Part shown: positions 43,884 through 53,130 of the stretch, piece by piece
Numbering within the stretch: the first letter of the stretch is position 1
Layout: every line of letters begins with the position of its first letter
NCBI RefSeq assembly: GCF_000422725.1
Contig: NZ_KE383911.1
Span: 1-64,000, forward strand
Direction: 5' to 3'
Length of the DNA: 64,000 nucleotides
Source: Flavobacterium subsaxonicum WB 4.1-42 = DSM 21790
Lineage (GTDB): Bacteria; Bacteroidota; Bacteroidia; Flavobacteriales; Flavobacteriaceae
Program-made: the position numbers and the translations under genes
Notes under the pieces: generated by a model
The model's database searches: none
The model's input: the letters and a program-made list of their open reading frames with translations, nothing else
Told to the model about the DNA's origin: nothing

Positions 43884-45086
43884 ATGATAAACCCATCTGC
43901 CAGCGGTTGGATTGATAAGTTTTTCGGGCAACTAAAAAACAGGCTGCCCGTGTATCAAAATTCCCATGCCTTTTACAGGGCAATACGGGACACCGGGTTT
44001 ATATATGGCCACGTGGTATCTTTTAATAATTTAGACAAGAAAGAAACCAAAGGCTGGACCACCGAAGAGGTTACCAAAGCGGCACTGCTTAACACGTTGT
44101 ATGATGTATACCGCCTTATTGATCAGAATGAAGACACTACCCTGTTTATAGAAAAAGCCGGTGCCTTTTACAAGGCCATGCAGCCCGGGGGTTTCGAGCT
44201 GCTTAAAAAAATGCTGCCAACCGTTACCCCCAGTCACGAACTGGAGAATATATTAGATGAGCGCATTAAAATAAACAGCAATATTATTAGCCGCAACTTT
44301 AGCCACATACTTACCAATGCGCTTTTGTTTATGGATGTACTGGCGTTTAGGCAGTACCTGCTTAACGCAGAAAAGCCGGAAAAGTACCTCCGTAAGCTGG
44401 AAGAAACCGTAATGGGTATTGTTACTATTGCGCTGCAAAGTAAAGAAGACAAGAGCGATTATGACGATTTACTAATAAAGTTATTTGAATCGTCTGTGCG
44501 ATATACCAAGCTATCGGCTATTAATGCAGATGATATGGATAAAGCCGGTTTTGATTACTTTGAGTCGAAATCGGAAAAAAATTATCTGTTGGATATGGCC
44601 GCAATGGCTATCTGGAGTGATGGCCGCGCACAGCAAAGCGAAATAGGCTTTTTATACCGCCTGTCTGAAAGGCTGGGCCTTACCGATGATGCCGCTGCCG
44701 AAAGCATGGCATCTTTTGATGTTTTTTTAAAGATCAATAAAAAGCACATTCCGTACTTTAAATACAGTAACCCGGTTAAGCATTTTTACGACCATGCTGC
44801 ACAAAGTGTTATGCTGCTTATTAACCGTAATAAAAACCGCCTCGTTAAAGAGCTATCCAATAATGGCGAGCTTATGGTGCTGCTTACCCACTCTACCCAC
44901 CGCAACCTTAACGATAAGGAAAAGAAAAAAATTAAAAAACAACTGCTGGAAATTTGCAAGACCATACCATCTCTTACTATTTTCCTGTTGCCCGGCGGCA
45001 GTCTGCTTTTACCGCTGCTTATAAAATTTATTCCGCAATTGCTGCCAAGTGTTCTTAATGAGAACCTGGAAAGGGATGGAGAATAA
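43884..45086 (+). CDS. LETM1-related biofilm-associated protein
   Basis: A 400-residue protein typical of Flavobacteriia. The N-terminal 300 residues are helical with no signal peptide (WIDKFFGQLKNRLP, YDVYRLIDQNEDTTLFIEKAGAFYKAM) and include a TerB-like acidic segment (DMAAMAIWSDGRAQQSEIGFLYRL). The C-terminus (KKQLLEICKTIPSLTIFLLPGGSLLLPLLIKFIPQLLP) is the LETM1 core seen in mitochondrial ion-homeostasis proteins. The biofilm link is family annotation; the mechanism is unknown. Confidence 0.82.
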   Translation: MINPSASGWIDKFFGQLKNRLPVYQNSHAFYRAIRDTGFIYGHVVSFNNLDKKETKGWTTEEVTKAALLNTLYDVYRLIDQNEDTTLFIEKAGAFYKAMQPGGFELLKKMLPTVTPSHELENILDERIKINSNIISRNFSHILTNALLFMDVLAFRQYLLNAEKPEKYLRKLEETVMGIVTIALQSKEDKSDYDDLLIKLFESSVRYTKLSAINADDMDKAGFDYFESKSEKNYLLDMAAMAIWSDGRAQQSEIGFLYRLSERLGLTDDAAAESMASFDVFLKINKKHIPYFKYSNPVKHFYDHAAQSVMLLINRNKNRLVKELSNNGELMVLLTHSTHRNLNDKEKKKIKKQLLEICKTIPSLTIFLLPGGSLLLPLLIKFIPQLLPSVLNENLERDGE

Positions 45087-45213
45087 CCGTAGCTCATTAA
45101 TTTGTAATTTGTTGCTAAAACAATTTTTTCTTTTTTTCTTAAATTATAATACGATTGTCGGTAAAATTTTTAATTTAGACTAAAAATCAATCATCACTAA
45201 AGTATCTCACACC

Positions 45214-46725
45214 ATGAAAAAAATTACTCTTTTTTTAGGGCTTTTAGCCAGCACCGGCCTATTTGCACAAAACTACGTACCGGACACTACTTTTGGAAAC
45301 AATGCAATGGCTTTTTATGATGGTGTTTCTTTTTACCCTGATTCAGGGGGAGTTGTAAACAACAATTATTATTTTACCAGCGAAAACAAGTTAGGAAAAG
45401 TAAATTATGACGGAGCTATAGACACAAACTTTGGCACAAATGGTTTTATAACTTTAACTTCATCTACAGAAACTTTTACAATTGAAGGTTTTAAATTTAT
45501 TGACAATTATTTCTACGTTTATGGCACAGCTACAAATATCGCAGCGAACACCAGAGATGCTTTTATATGCAAAATAAACGAAACAGGTAATTTTGATAGT
45601 ACTTTTGCAACCAATGGCATGGCGAAATTTGATTTTTCTGGAAACGAAACTCTTGAAGATTTTGTAGTAACCGATAATAAACTTTTTTGTGTAGGTACAA
45701 AATATGTAACCGGCACAGCCGAAGTTCTATATTTTAAAGTAAACAATAATGGTTCTGTTGATACCACTTTTGATACTAATGGATATAAAACTTTTTCGGT
45801 AGATAATTACAGTGCAGGATACTTTATAAGTGCTTACAACAATAATTTTTTTATTGCCGGCAATACTAACATTGGCAACGGTGTTTATTCTCTTTTAATG
45901 TTAGAAGTAAGCCAGGATGGCGCTTTGGTAACGTCTTTTGGCACAGATGGCTACAAAGTAGAGCCGTTGGATTCAAATGCAAGCTCTACTGTAAATCAGG
46001 TGCAATTATATAATAATGCTCTATACATTAGTTATCGGAGGGGTACATCTAATTTAGATACAAATGCTAAAATACTTAAATACAATCTGTCTACTAATCA
46101 AACCGATTTTAATATTGATGCGTACAGAACAGGTACCAACTTTTTAGTCACAGATGAAGGCATGTATGTTACCGGCACATTAAATTGCAATCCGTTTGGA
46201 TCACCTGAACTGGGTAATTGTAATTTTAACCTTGACAGAAAATTGATTACAACCGGAGCTGCAGATACAAGCTTTTTTACTACAGGATCTTATAATTACG
46301 ATTTTCCTCACCAGTTAAATTCTAACGACTTGTCCAGTGTACTGGTTAAAGATGATAGCGGTAATATACTAATAGGCGGGTCTGTGTACAGAGATTATTT
46401 TGATGCCAACAATAATTACATACATGGCCATGGTTTTGGTATGACGCGCATAACAAGCGGACCACTAAGTACTGATGATGTTAAAGCGAGTAAAGCAACA
46501 CTTTACCCTAATCCGTTCGAAAATGTTATTACTGTACAAACTGACAAACAGGTAAAAAATATAGTAGTTTACGACCTTAGCGGACGAATGGTAGCAAATA
46601 AAAATTATAACAACACTACCGGTGTAATAAATGTAGAACTTTCTTCTTTACAGAAAGGTGCTTACCTTGTTAGGATAGAAACTGCTGATGCCGGCGTTTT
46701 CTCAGAAAAAGTAATCAAACAATAA
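45214..46725 (+). CDS. T9SS-secreted protein with delta-60 repeats
   Basis: A 503-residue secreted protein (signal peptide ending at GLFAQ). Repeats of the delta-60 type recur every 50-60 residues (DTNFGTNGFITL, DSTFATNGMAKF, DTTFDTNGYKTF, VTSFGTDGYKV), forming a propeller-like body. A type A T9SS sorting domain closes it (LYPNPFENVITV, KGAYLVRIETADAGVFSEKVIKQ). Substrate or partner unknown. Confidence 0.88.
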   Translation: MKKITLFLGLLASTGLFAQNYVPDTTFGNNAMAFYDGVSFYPDSGGVVNNNYYFTSENKLGKVNYDGAIDTNFGTNGFITLTSSTETFTIEGFKFIDNYFYVYGTATNIAANTRDAFICKINETGNFDSTFATNGMAKFDFSGNETLEDFVVTDNKLFCVGTKYVTGTAEVLYFKVNNNGSVDTTFDTNGYKTFSVDNYSAGYFISAYNNNFFIAGNTNIGNGVYSLLMLEVSQDGALVTSFGTDGYKVEPLDSNASSTVNQVQLYNNALYISYRRGTSNLDTNAKILKYNLSTNQTDFNIDAYRTGTNFLVTDEGMYVTGTLNCNPFGSPELGNCNFNLDRKLITTGAADTSFFTTGSYNYDFPHQLNSNDLSSVLVKDDSGNILIGGSVYRDYFDANNNYIHGHGFGMTRITSGPLSTDDVKASKATLYPNPFENVITVQTDKQVKNIVVYDLSGRMVANKNYNNTTGVINVELSSLQKGAYLVRIETADAGVFSEKVIKQ

Positions 46726-46747
46726 CTGAAAAATATTCTATACAAAC

Positions 46748-46774
46748 AAATCCCGCTCCTGTGCGGGATTTTTT
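46748..46774 (+). terminator. Terminator after the delta-60 gene
   Basis: AAATCCCGC pairs with GCGGGATTT, followed by TTT. Confidence 0.9.
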
Positions 46775-46850
46775 GTTACCACAGCTTTCTTGGTGGGCTC
46801 TTAGCTGCTATCAAAAATTTATTACCTTAGTAACTCGTTAAGGCAATACT

Positions 46851-47702
46851 ATGGACAAAATTATTTTCACGTTTCTATTTTTATATACTACGCTGTTGTT
46901 TAGCCAGTCTAATTATGATGCCGGTATCGAGCTGCTAAAAACGGAACAGTATATCGAGGCTATCAAGAAATTTGACCTCGCTGAAAAAGACAACAACAAA
47001 AACAGCGCGGTTTATTTTAACAGGGCCATGTGCTATACCGTTTTAGAAAAATACCCCGAAGCTTTAAAAGATTATGATAAGACCATAAAACTTGATAGTA
47101 AAAACTATCAGGCGTTATTTTTTAGGGGCCTTGTAAAAAAAGACCTTAAGGATTATAAGGGCGCGGTAAAAGATTTACTGGAGGCCTATGATAGTGATGC
47201 AACGCTAACACGGGCACTTTTAAAATCGGGAGAAATATATTTATACAACATAGAAGATTACAAAAAAGCTATTGAGGTGTTTGACACCTACCTTTCGTAC
47301 GATCCGGACAATGCCTTAGTACTTGCCTATATGGGCAACGCGTATGGCAGTATAGATAATGCTAAGAACAAAAAAACAGCCATTGGGTATATGGATAAAG
47401 CCATTGCTATAAAGCAGGAAAGCTGGTACTACCTTACCCGTGGACGGCTTTATTTTGATTTGTTTGATTTTGACCACGACACAAAAAATCTTACAAATGC
47501 AATTGATAATTTTACCGTTGCCATAAAACTGGCACCTACAGAGAGCAAATTGTATTTTTGGCGTGCCGAAGTTTATTTTCAGCTCAAGCAAAAAGAAAAT
47601 GCCTGCCCCGATTACATCAAAGCTGCCGAGTTAGGATATGATGTTCCTAAATACAAAATCGACTTGTGTAAATCTAAAGGCCATCTTTTAATAGTTGATT
47701 GA
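46851..47702 (+). CDS. Exported TPR protein
   Basis: A 283-residue protein with a signal peptide (ending LLFSQ) and at least five TPR-like helical pairs (YIEAIKKFDLAEKDNNK, AVYFNRAMCYTVLEKYPEALKDYDK, ALFFRGLVKKDLKDYKGAVKDLLEAY). It probably acts as a periplasmic scaffold. No neighbour explains its partner. Confidence 0.85.
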   Translation: MDKIIFTFLFLYTTLLFSQSNYDAGIELLKTEQYIEAIKKFDLAEKDNNKNSAVYFNRAMCYTVLEKYPEALKDYDKTIKLDSKNYQALFFRGLVKKDLKDYKGAVKDLLEAYDSDATLTRALLKSGEIYLYNIEDYKKAIEVFDTYLSYDPDNALVLAYMGNAYGSIDNAKNKKTAIGYMDKAIAIKQESWYYLTRGRLYFDLFDFDHDTKNLTNAIDNFTVAIKLAPTESKLYFWRAEVYFQLKQKENACPDYIKAAELGYDVPKYKIDLCKSKGHLLIVD

Positions 47703-47728
47703 TGAATCAGCTAATACCGTAAAAGCAA

Positions 47729-47755
47729 AAATCCCGCTCAGGGCGGGATTTGTTT
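47729..47755. terminator. Terminator between converging genes
   Basis: AAATCCCGC pairs with GCGGGATTT around a tight loop, with A and T on the two sides. Confidence 0.85.
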
Positions 47756-48404
47756 ATTGAAATATTAATCGGTCTACTTCACCAAGGTCGTTGTTGTCGC
47801 AAAAATTTACGCCAAGGTCTTTTACAATACCATCTCCAAGTCCGTAAACCCATCCATGAATGCAAAGCTGCTGGCCCCGTTTCCATGCCGTTTGTACTAT
47901 CGATGTTTTGGCAAGATCGTACACCTGCTCTTTAACGTTAATTTCTACAAAAGCATCAAATCGCTCATTAAAATCTTCTATCGCGTTAAGGTATTCGTGG
48001 TTATGCCTGTACACATCTTTAATATGCCTTATCCAGTTATCTATAATTCCAATAGATGAGTTACCCATAGCGGCCTTAACACCACCGCAACCATAATGCC
48101 CGCTTACTATAACGTGTTGTACCTTAAGTACGTTAACAGCATAGTCTAACACACTAAGCATGTTCATATCGCTGTGCACCACCATATTGGCAATATTACG
48201 GTGTACAAAAACTTCGCCCGGCATGGCACCAATAACCTCGTTGGCAGGCACACGGCTATCGCTGCAGCCTATCCATAATAAGGGTGGCGACTGGCCGGCT
48301 ACCAGTTTCTGAAAATACTGTGGGTCGTTGGCAAGTTTGGTCTCAGACCATATTTTGTTATTGTCTAATATCTTTTTATAAAAATCGTCGTGTCCGTGTT
48401 CCAT
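47754..48404 (-). CDS. can: Beta-class carbonic anhydrase
   Basis: A 216-residue zinc enzyme converting CO2 and bicarbonate. The zinc ligands are C47, H103 and C106 (CSDSR and SGHYGCGG), with the D49/R51 pair also present. It follows the SulP transporter gene by 49 nt on the same strand, a common bicarbonate-supply pairing. Confidence 0.95.
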   Translation of the reverse strand: MEHGHDDFYKKILDNNKIWSETKLANDPQYFQKLVAGQSPPLLWIGCSDSRVPANEVIGAMPGEVFVHRNIANMVVHSDMNMLSVLDYAVNVLKVQHVIVSGHYGCGGVKAAMGNSSIGIIDNWIRHIKDVYRHNHEYLNAIEDFNERFDAFVEINVKEQVYDLAKTSIVQTAWKRGQQLCIHGWVYGLGDGIVKDLGVNFCDNNDLGEVDRLIFQ

Positions 48405-48453
48405 AATCTTGTACTTTATATAAATTTCTGCTATAGCAGAAGTAAATCAGTTG

Positions 48454-50085
48454 TTATTCAGTTATCTCTTCCTGTAAATCTTTTTTTGACGGATGTTCTA
48501 CAAACACATTTTGTTTGCCGCTGTTGTTGGTATTAGCAAGCTCATATTCTTCCTTAAACCCGGTAAGGGTAACTGTAATATCCTGTTCGGGTGCTTTTAT
48601 ATCCCTAAACTCCTGAATAAGATCAAGCACATCATGTGCAATATAAACTGTATCTGAAGCATCAATAATAACAACAGACCCTTCCGGAATATCATTTAAG
48701 GTAGCTTTAATGGCCGCCTTGTTTAGGAATGATACTTCTTGCGCAAGGTCTATATGTATAACGTCACCTTCTTTATATTCTTCTTTCTTAAAATTGTAAG
48801 CCCTTTTTAAGTTACCCCTAAGTATAAACACAACACTTATAACCATACCCAAAGCAACACCCTTAAGCAAATCTGTAGCAACAACGGCTACGAGCGTGGC
48901 AATAAACGGTATAAACTGGTATTTGCCCTTGTGCCAAAAATGCATAAGTTTGGCCGGGCTGGCAAGTTTATATCCTACCACCAACAATACAGCGGCCAGT
49001 GTAGCCAACGGAATTTTGTTAAGCACTGTTGGTATGGCCAGCACACAGATAAGCAATAATACGCCATGTATTATAGCCGACGCTTTTGTTTTAGCCCCCG
49101 CGTTTGCGTTGGCCGATGAGCGTACCACAACCGATGTCATGGGCAGGCCGCCAATAAGCGAGCTCAGCATGTTACCAATACCCTGCGCTTTAAGCTCGCG
49201 GTTGGTATTGGTATAGCGCTTTTGCACGTCCATCCTGTCCGATGCTTCTATGCAAAGCAGTGTTTCTATAGATGCAACAACCGTTATGGTAGCAGCGGTT
49301 ATCCATACTTTAGGGTTGGCTATTGCCGAAAAATTAGGAGTTACAACAATGCCCTTTAGCTCTTCTAAAGACTGCGGTACGGGTAGTTTAACCAAATGGT
49401 TGCCACTTAGTGCAAACAGGCTGCCGGTTTGCGTAAACAATTCGTTTATAACAATGCTGGCAATAACAGCAACCAATGCTCCCGGTACCAGTTTAAGCCT
49501 TTTAAGCACTCCAATTTTGTCCCATGCAATAAGTATAACTAACGATATTAGCGCAATTACAAGTGCTCCCGGCTCTATGCGGCCCAGTATTTCGGGCACA
49601 TCAGAAAATGGGTTGCCTCCATCAAGGTGAAACAGGGTTTCGTCTCCCTCATAATCTTTGTCGTAACCAACGGCGTGCTCTATCTGGTTCAGGATAATAA
49701 TTACCCCAATACCGGCAAGCATGCCCTCTATAACGTTAGACGGAAAGTAATTGCTTATGCTACCTGCCCTAATAAAGCCCAATATAAGCTGCATAACACC
49801 CGCCAGGAACACGCTGAGTAAAAACACATCAAACGACCCGAACGATGATATAGCTACTAATACTATAGCAGTAAGGCCGGCCGCAGGGCCACTTACACTT
49901 ATGTTGGAGTTGCTTAACGAGCCTACTACAATACCGCCTATAACACCGGCAATAATGCCCGAAAGCGGTGGTGCACCAGAAGCCAGTGCAATACCCAAAC
50001 ACAGTGGCAATGCCACCAAAAACACCACAAGCCCCGATGGAAAATCAGACCTGAGGTTATCAAAAAAATTTGTCTTTTTTGTCAT
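48454..50085 (-). CDS. SulP family anion transporter with STAS domain
   Basis: A 543-residue membrane transporter with about 12-14 helices (FPSGLVVFLVALPLCLGIALASGAPP is the SLC26 signature start), and a cytoplasmic STAS domain in the last 100 residues (VSFLNKAAIKATLNDIPEGSVVIIDAS). Its link to carbonic anhydrase suggests bicarbonate import, as with BicA; sulfate is the alternative. ATG 50085 is used, as the TTG at 50091 adds only two residues. Confidence 0.88.
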   Translation of the reverse strand: MTKKTNFFDNLRSDFPSGLVVFLVALPLCLGIALASGAPPLSGIIAGVIGGIVVGSLSNSNISVSGPAAGLTAIVLVAISSFGSFDVFLLSVFLAGVMQLILGFIRAGSISNYFPSNVIEGMLAGIGVIIILNQIEHAVGYDKDYEGDETLFHLDGGNPFSDVPEILGRIEPGALVIALISLVILIAWDKIGVLKRLKLVPGALVAVIASIVINELFTQTGSLFALSGNHLVKLPVPQSLEELKGIVVTPNFSAIANPKVWITAATITVVASIETLLCIEASDRMDVQKRYTNTNRELKAQGIGNMLSSLIGGLPMTSVVVRSSANANAGAKTKASAIIHGVLLLICVLAIPTVLNKIPLATLAAVLLVVGYKLASPAKLMHFWHKGKYQFIPFIATLVAVVATDLLKGVALGMVISVVFILRGNLKRAYNFKKEEYKEGDVIHIDLAQEVSFLNKAAIKATLNDIPEGSVVIIDASDTVYIAHDVLDLIQEFRDIKAPEQDITVTLTGFKEEYELANTNNSGKQNVFVEHPSKKDLQEEITE

Positions 50086-50113
50086 AACCAAAAGAAATAT
50101 AATACAGATATTG

Positions 50114-50135
50114 TTTAAATACAGGCGTATTTAAA
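50114..50135. promoter_or_regulatory. 22-bp palindrome upstream of the SulP gene
   Basis: TTTAAATAC (50114-50122), AGGC, then GTATTTAAA (50127-50135): 9-bp perfect arms and a 4-nt spacer, 29 nt before the SulP ATG. No T run follows, so an operator is likelier than a terminator. Confidence 0.5.
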
Positions 50136-50161
50136 TTAACCCACTATGGGCTAATCATATA

Positions 50162-50449
50162 TTATATTACTTCCGGAGGGGGTATAAAAATATCTCCTGA
50201 AACATTATTATGCCTCAGGAGATTTTTAGATTTTATAAGTGTAGATTTTTTTATTGCAGGTAAAACGCCAAACTCAAAAACAAGGCTTGGGCCTGCTTTT
50301 ACCTCTTTAATTTCTTTGTGTACTTCTTCTTCTGTAATGCTGCATACAACAATCGTGTCTGCATCATCATCCTGTAGCAGGCTCACAATGGTAGGAGTTG
50401 CTAAAAACAGGAAAAATAGTAATACGACTATTTTGACACAAACCTTCAT
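50162..50449 (-). CDS. Small uncharacterised exported protein
   Basis: A 95-residue protein with an N-terminal hydrophobic signal (IVVLLFFLFLATPTIVSLL) followed by an acidic stretch (QDDDADT). The C-terminus ends FIPPPEVI. It sits between dps and the SulP gene on the same strand. Function unknown. Confidence 0.6.
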   Translation of the reverse strand: MKVCVKIVVLLFFLFLATPTIVSLLQDDDADTIVVCSITEEEVHKEIKEVKAGPSLVFEFGVLPAIKKSTLIKSKNLLRHNNVSGDIFIPPPEVI

Positions 50450-50495
50450 ACCTACGAAGGTAGCAAAAAAACATTTGCATCAATTTAAATGCACA

Positions 50496-50990
50496 TTAAA
50501 TTTCTTCTTCGCTCCATGCCTTCATCATCCACATGGTTTTTTCCTGCTCTTTAATAAAGTCGCTCATCATAGAGTTGGTACCTTCATCGTTAATTTTAGC
50601 AGTCTCATCCAGTATAACCCTTTCTATGGTTAAAAGGTCGGCCAAAGATGCAATTACAAGATGTACTGCTTCTGTATCTTTAGATATATTTTTACCTACT
50701 TTAAGTTTGTTGTTAGCCACATAATCTTCAAAAGTATGCAGTGGTGTAGCACCAAGTGTAAGCACCCTTTCTGCAATAAGGTCTATCTTATCCTGGGCAT
50801 CGGTATACAGTTCTTCAAATTTTACATGCAACTGAAAGAAACGCTTGCCGCGAATGTTCCAGTGTATGCCGCGCAGGTTTTGGTAGTACACCTGAAAGTT
50901 AGATAAAAGTATGTTTAGTTCTGCTGCAATTACTTCTGCTTCTTTAACCGGCAGGCCCAGTATATTAAAGGCTTCTTCTTTTGTTTTCAT
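50496..50990 (-). CDS. dps: Dps family DNA-protection ferritin
   Basis: A 164-residue mini-ferritin that oxidises iron with peroxide and protects DNA. The ferroxidase residues are in the typical window (NLRGIHWNIRGKRFFQLHVKFEELYTDAQDKIDLIAERVL), with a histidine in HWN and the aspartate/glutamate in DKIDLIAE. It is transcribed divergently from oxyR, the usual regulator of dps. Confidence 0.95.
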   Translation of the reverse strand: MKTKEEAFNILGLPVKEAEVIAAELNILLSNFQVYYQNLRGIHWNIRGKRFFQLHVKFEELYTDAQDKIDLIAERVLTLGATPLHTFEDYVANNKLKVGKNISKDTEAVHLVIASLADLLTIERVILDETAKINDEGTNSMMSDFIKEQEKTMWMMKAWSEEEI

Positions 50991-51058
50991 GGTATTAAAT
51001 AGGTTTGTTATTGTAAGTTTTTACCTCTATAAATTTAAGTAAATTTAATTAGAAAAAC

Positions 51059-51075
51059 GATAGGTATTATCAATC
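51059..51075. promoter_or_regulatory. Candidate OxyR site
   Basis: GATAGGTATTATCAATC carries a perfect left half-site GATAGGT of the proteobacterial OxyR consensus and a degenerate right half. It lies in the dps-oxyR divergent gap, 32 nt before the oxyR ATG. Confidence 0.45.
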
Positions 51076-51106
51076 ATTTTTATAATTTTATCATAAATAT
51101 CTATAT

Positions 51107-52054
51107 ATGACAATTACCCAATTGCATTATGTATTGGCCGTTGCCGAACATAAAAACTTTACCCTGGCTGCCGAAAAGTGCTTTGTTACCCAGCCAACGC
51201 TTAGCATGCAAATACAAAAACTTGAAGAAGAGCTTGATATACAAATATTTGATCGCGGTAAAAAACCCATCCAGCTTACCGATGTTGGCGCACAAATTGT
51301 TACACAAGCCAAAAATATAGTTAACGAAAGCGGCCGTATTAAAGACATTGTAGACCAGCAAAAGGGCTACATTGGCGGCGATTTTAAAGTGGGAATTATA
51401 CCTACCGTTATGCCTACTTTACTGCCTATGTTTATGGCTAATTTTATAAATAAATACCCAAAGGTTAACCTTATTATAGAGGAGCGCACTACCGAGGAGA
51501 TTATTAAAATGCTTAAAAATGGCCAGCTGGATGCCGCTATTGCTGCTACCCCCCTTAACGAAGAAACAATTAAAGAGATTGTTTTATATTACGAGCCTTT
51601 TGTTGCCTACGTGCCGGAGAACAACCCCGCATACCTTAAAAAAGAGTTTGATGTAGAAGACCTGGAAATTAACCTGAGCAGCATTTTATTGTTACAGGAC
51701 GGGCATTGTTTTAGAAACAACGTACTCAATATCTGTAAAGCTACATCGCTTGGGCCAAGCAGCCATTTCCAGATTGAAAGCGGTAGCTTTGAAACTATGG
51801 TTAAGCTTGCCGATGAAGGTTTGGGAATGACCCTCCTGCCCTACCTGCACACGCTTGATATGACCGGCAAACATGCCGATAAGCTGCGCCATTTTAAGGA
51901 ACCAAAACCATCGAGAGAGGTTAGCCTTATCTACTCTAAAAAAGAGCTTAAGCTGCATATTATAGAGGCGCTGCGCAGCACAATATCCGGCGTTGTAAGG
52001 GGTGCCATAGCATTTAACAATGTAGCTATTACAAGCCCGCTTCATAAAAAATAA
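51107..52054 (+). CDS. oxyR: LysR-type peroxide sensor OxyR
   Basis: A 315-residue LysR-type regulator. The N-terminal helix-turn-helix is residues 1-60 (HYVLAVAEHKNFTLAAEKCFVTQPTLSMQIQKLE). The redox pair of OxyR is present: C201 and C210 in GHCFRNNVLNIC, matching C199/C208 of E. coli. It should activate dps under peroxide. A terminator follows. Confidence 0.95.
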   Translation: MTITQLHYVLAVAEHKNFTLAAEKCFVTQPTLSMQIQKLEEELDIQIFDRGKKPIQLTDVGAQIVTQAKNIVNESGRIKDIVDQQKGYIGGDFKVGIIPTVMPTLLPMFMANFINKYPKVNLIIEERTTEEIIKMLKNGQLDAAIAATPLNEETIKEIVLYYEPFVAYVPENNPAYLKKEFDVEDLEINLSSILLLQDGHCFRNNVLNICKATSLGPSSHFQIESGSFETMVKLADEGLGMTLLPYLHTLDMTGKHADKLRHFKEPKPSREVSLIYSKKELKLHIIEALRSTISGVVRGAIAFNNVAITSPLHKK

Positions 52055-52071
52055 ACCTAAGTTATGCCTAC

Positions 52072-52100
52072 AAAAAAAGCCCTCACAGAGGGCTTTTTTG
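52072..52100. terminator. Terminator of oxyR
   Basis: AAAGCCCTC pairs with GAGGGCTTT around a 3-nt loop, with A and T runs. It overlaps the end of the gene on the other strand. Confidence 0.92.
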
Positions 52101-52295
52101 TTATTCTACATACGCCAAACAGGCTTGCAATTCGGGTTTACTTTTAGTAAACTTGTAAAGCCAGTCTACCAATTGCTCCAATTCGTAAGGCAGGAGCAAT
52201 TTAAGTGCTTTTTCAACCTCTTTGCAAAAAAGCGTTGGGTCGAAACTCACATTTTCCAACACTGTTTTAGTGTAACCAAACATAGGTGTAGGCAT
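52101..52295 (-). CDS. Small conserved protein, 64 residues
   Basis: A 64-residue protein (MPTPMFGYTKTVLENVSFD then FCKEVEKALKLLLPYELEQLVDWLYKFTK). I recall near-identical small proteins as common in Flavobacteriia. The ATG at 52295 is preferred; the longer frame from 52352 starts at a TTG within a -7 box, complement TAAATTTG at 52350-52357. Mostly helical, no signal peptide; function unknown. Confidence 0.7.
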   Translation of the reverse strand: MPTPMFGYTKTVLENVSFDPTLFCKEVEKALKLLLPYELEQLVDWLYKFTKSKPELQACLAYVE

Positions 52296-52429
52296 TTTAA
52301 TATAGTGATTATGATTATTAGGTGATAAGAACGAATGTGTAAATGTAAACAAATTTACACAACTACAACGTTATATTAAATATTTTTTATTACCTAAAAA
52401 TCAGAATATAACAATAAATTAACAAAATA

Positions 52430-53092
52430 TTACAATTTTGAAGCTCGAAGCATTTCGCGTTTACCGGGTGGCCCGGCAAGTTTTTGTGTACTGAAACCCG
52501 CTTGCTGCATGGCTTTTTTAATAACTGTTCTGCATGCATACGTTACTAATATACCGCTGGGTTTCAAGGCCGCATACATAGCATTAAATATAGCTTCGCT
52601 CCATAAATCGGGCTGAGATGGGTATCCAAAAGCATCAAAATAAATAAGATCGTACTTATTTACATCTTTTATATCCTGAAAATGCTGTTGGCGTTTATTT
52701 AACGTAAAGCCATCGGTAAGTTTAACATCAACTTCCCAGGGGCTGCTGTGCATTTTTAAGAAAATATCAGCATATTTATCAGCATTAAGCTGGCTCACAT
52801 AATTAAGCTGTGCCGCTTCTTCGGCCAAAACAGGGTATGCCTCTACCGTGGTGTAATGAATTTGCTGTCCGCTCTTAGCAGCTTCATAAAAGGTAATAAA
52901 AGCGTTGAGGCCGGTACCAAAACCAATTTCTAAAATAGAAATGGGACGGTCTTTAATAAGTTCCAGCCCGTTTTTTATAAATACATGATACGCCTCTTGT
53001 ATGGCGCCAAATTTAGAATGGTAGGTTTCCTGCATTTCGGGCAGGTAAATAGTAACAGATCCGTCTTGGGTAGTAATAATTTCTCTTTTCAA
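52430..53092 (-). CDS. mnmD: tRNA 5-methylaminomethyl-2-thiouridine methyltransferase, MnmD
   Basis: A 220-residue SAM-dependent methyltransferase that completes the mnm5s2U modification at tRNA position 34, as the MnmC1 half of E. coli MnmC. The SAM motif ILEIGFGTGLNAFIT and the family-specific YFDAFGYPSQPDLWSEAIFNAMY and AGPPGKREMLRA are present. No MnmC2 oxidase domain is fused. Confidence 0.92.
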   Translation of the reverse strand: MKREIITTQDGSVTIYLPEMQETYHSKFGAIQEAYHVFIKNGLELIKDRPISILEIGFGTGLNAFITFYEAAKSGQQIHYTTVEAYPVLAEEAAQLNYVSQLNADKYADIFLKMHSSPWEVDVKLTDGFTLNKRQQHFQDIKDVNKYDLIYFDAFGYPSQPDLWSEAIFNAMYAALKPSGILVTYACRTVIKKAMQQAGFSTQKLAGPPGKREMLRASKL

Positions 53093-53130
53093 TCTAAATA
53101 CTTTAAGTTATTAGTACTACAACAGTTATA

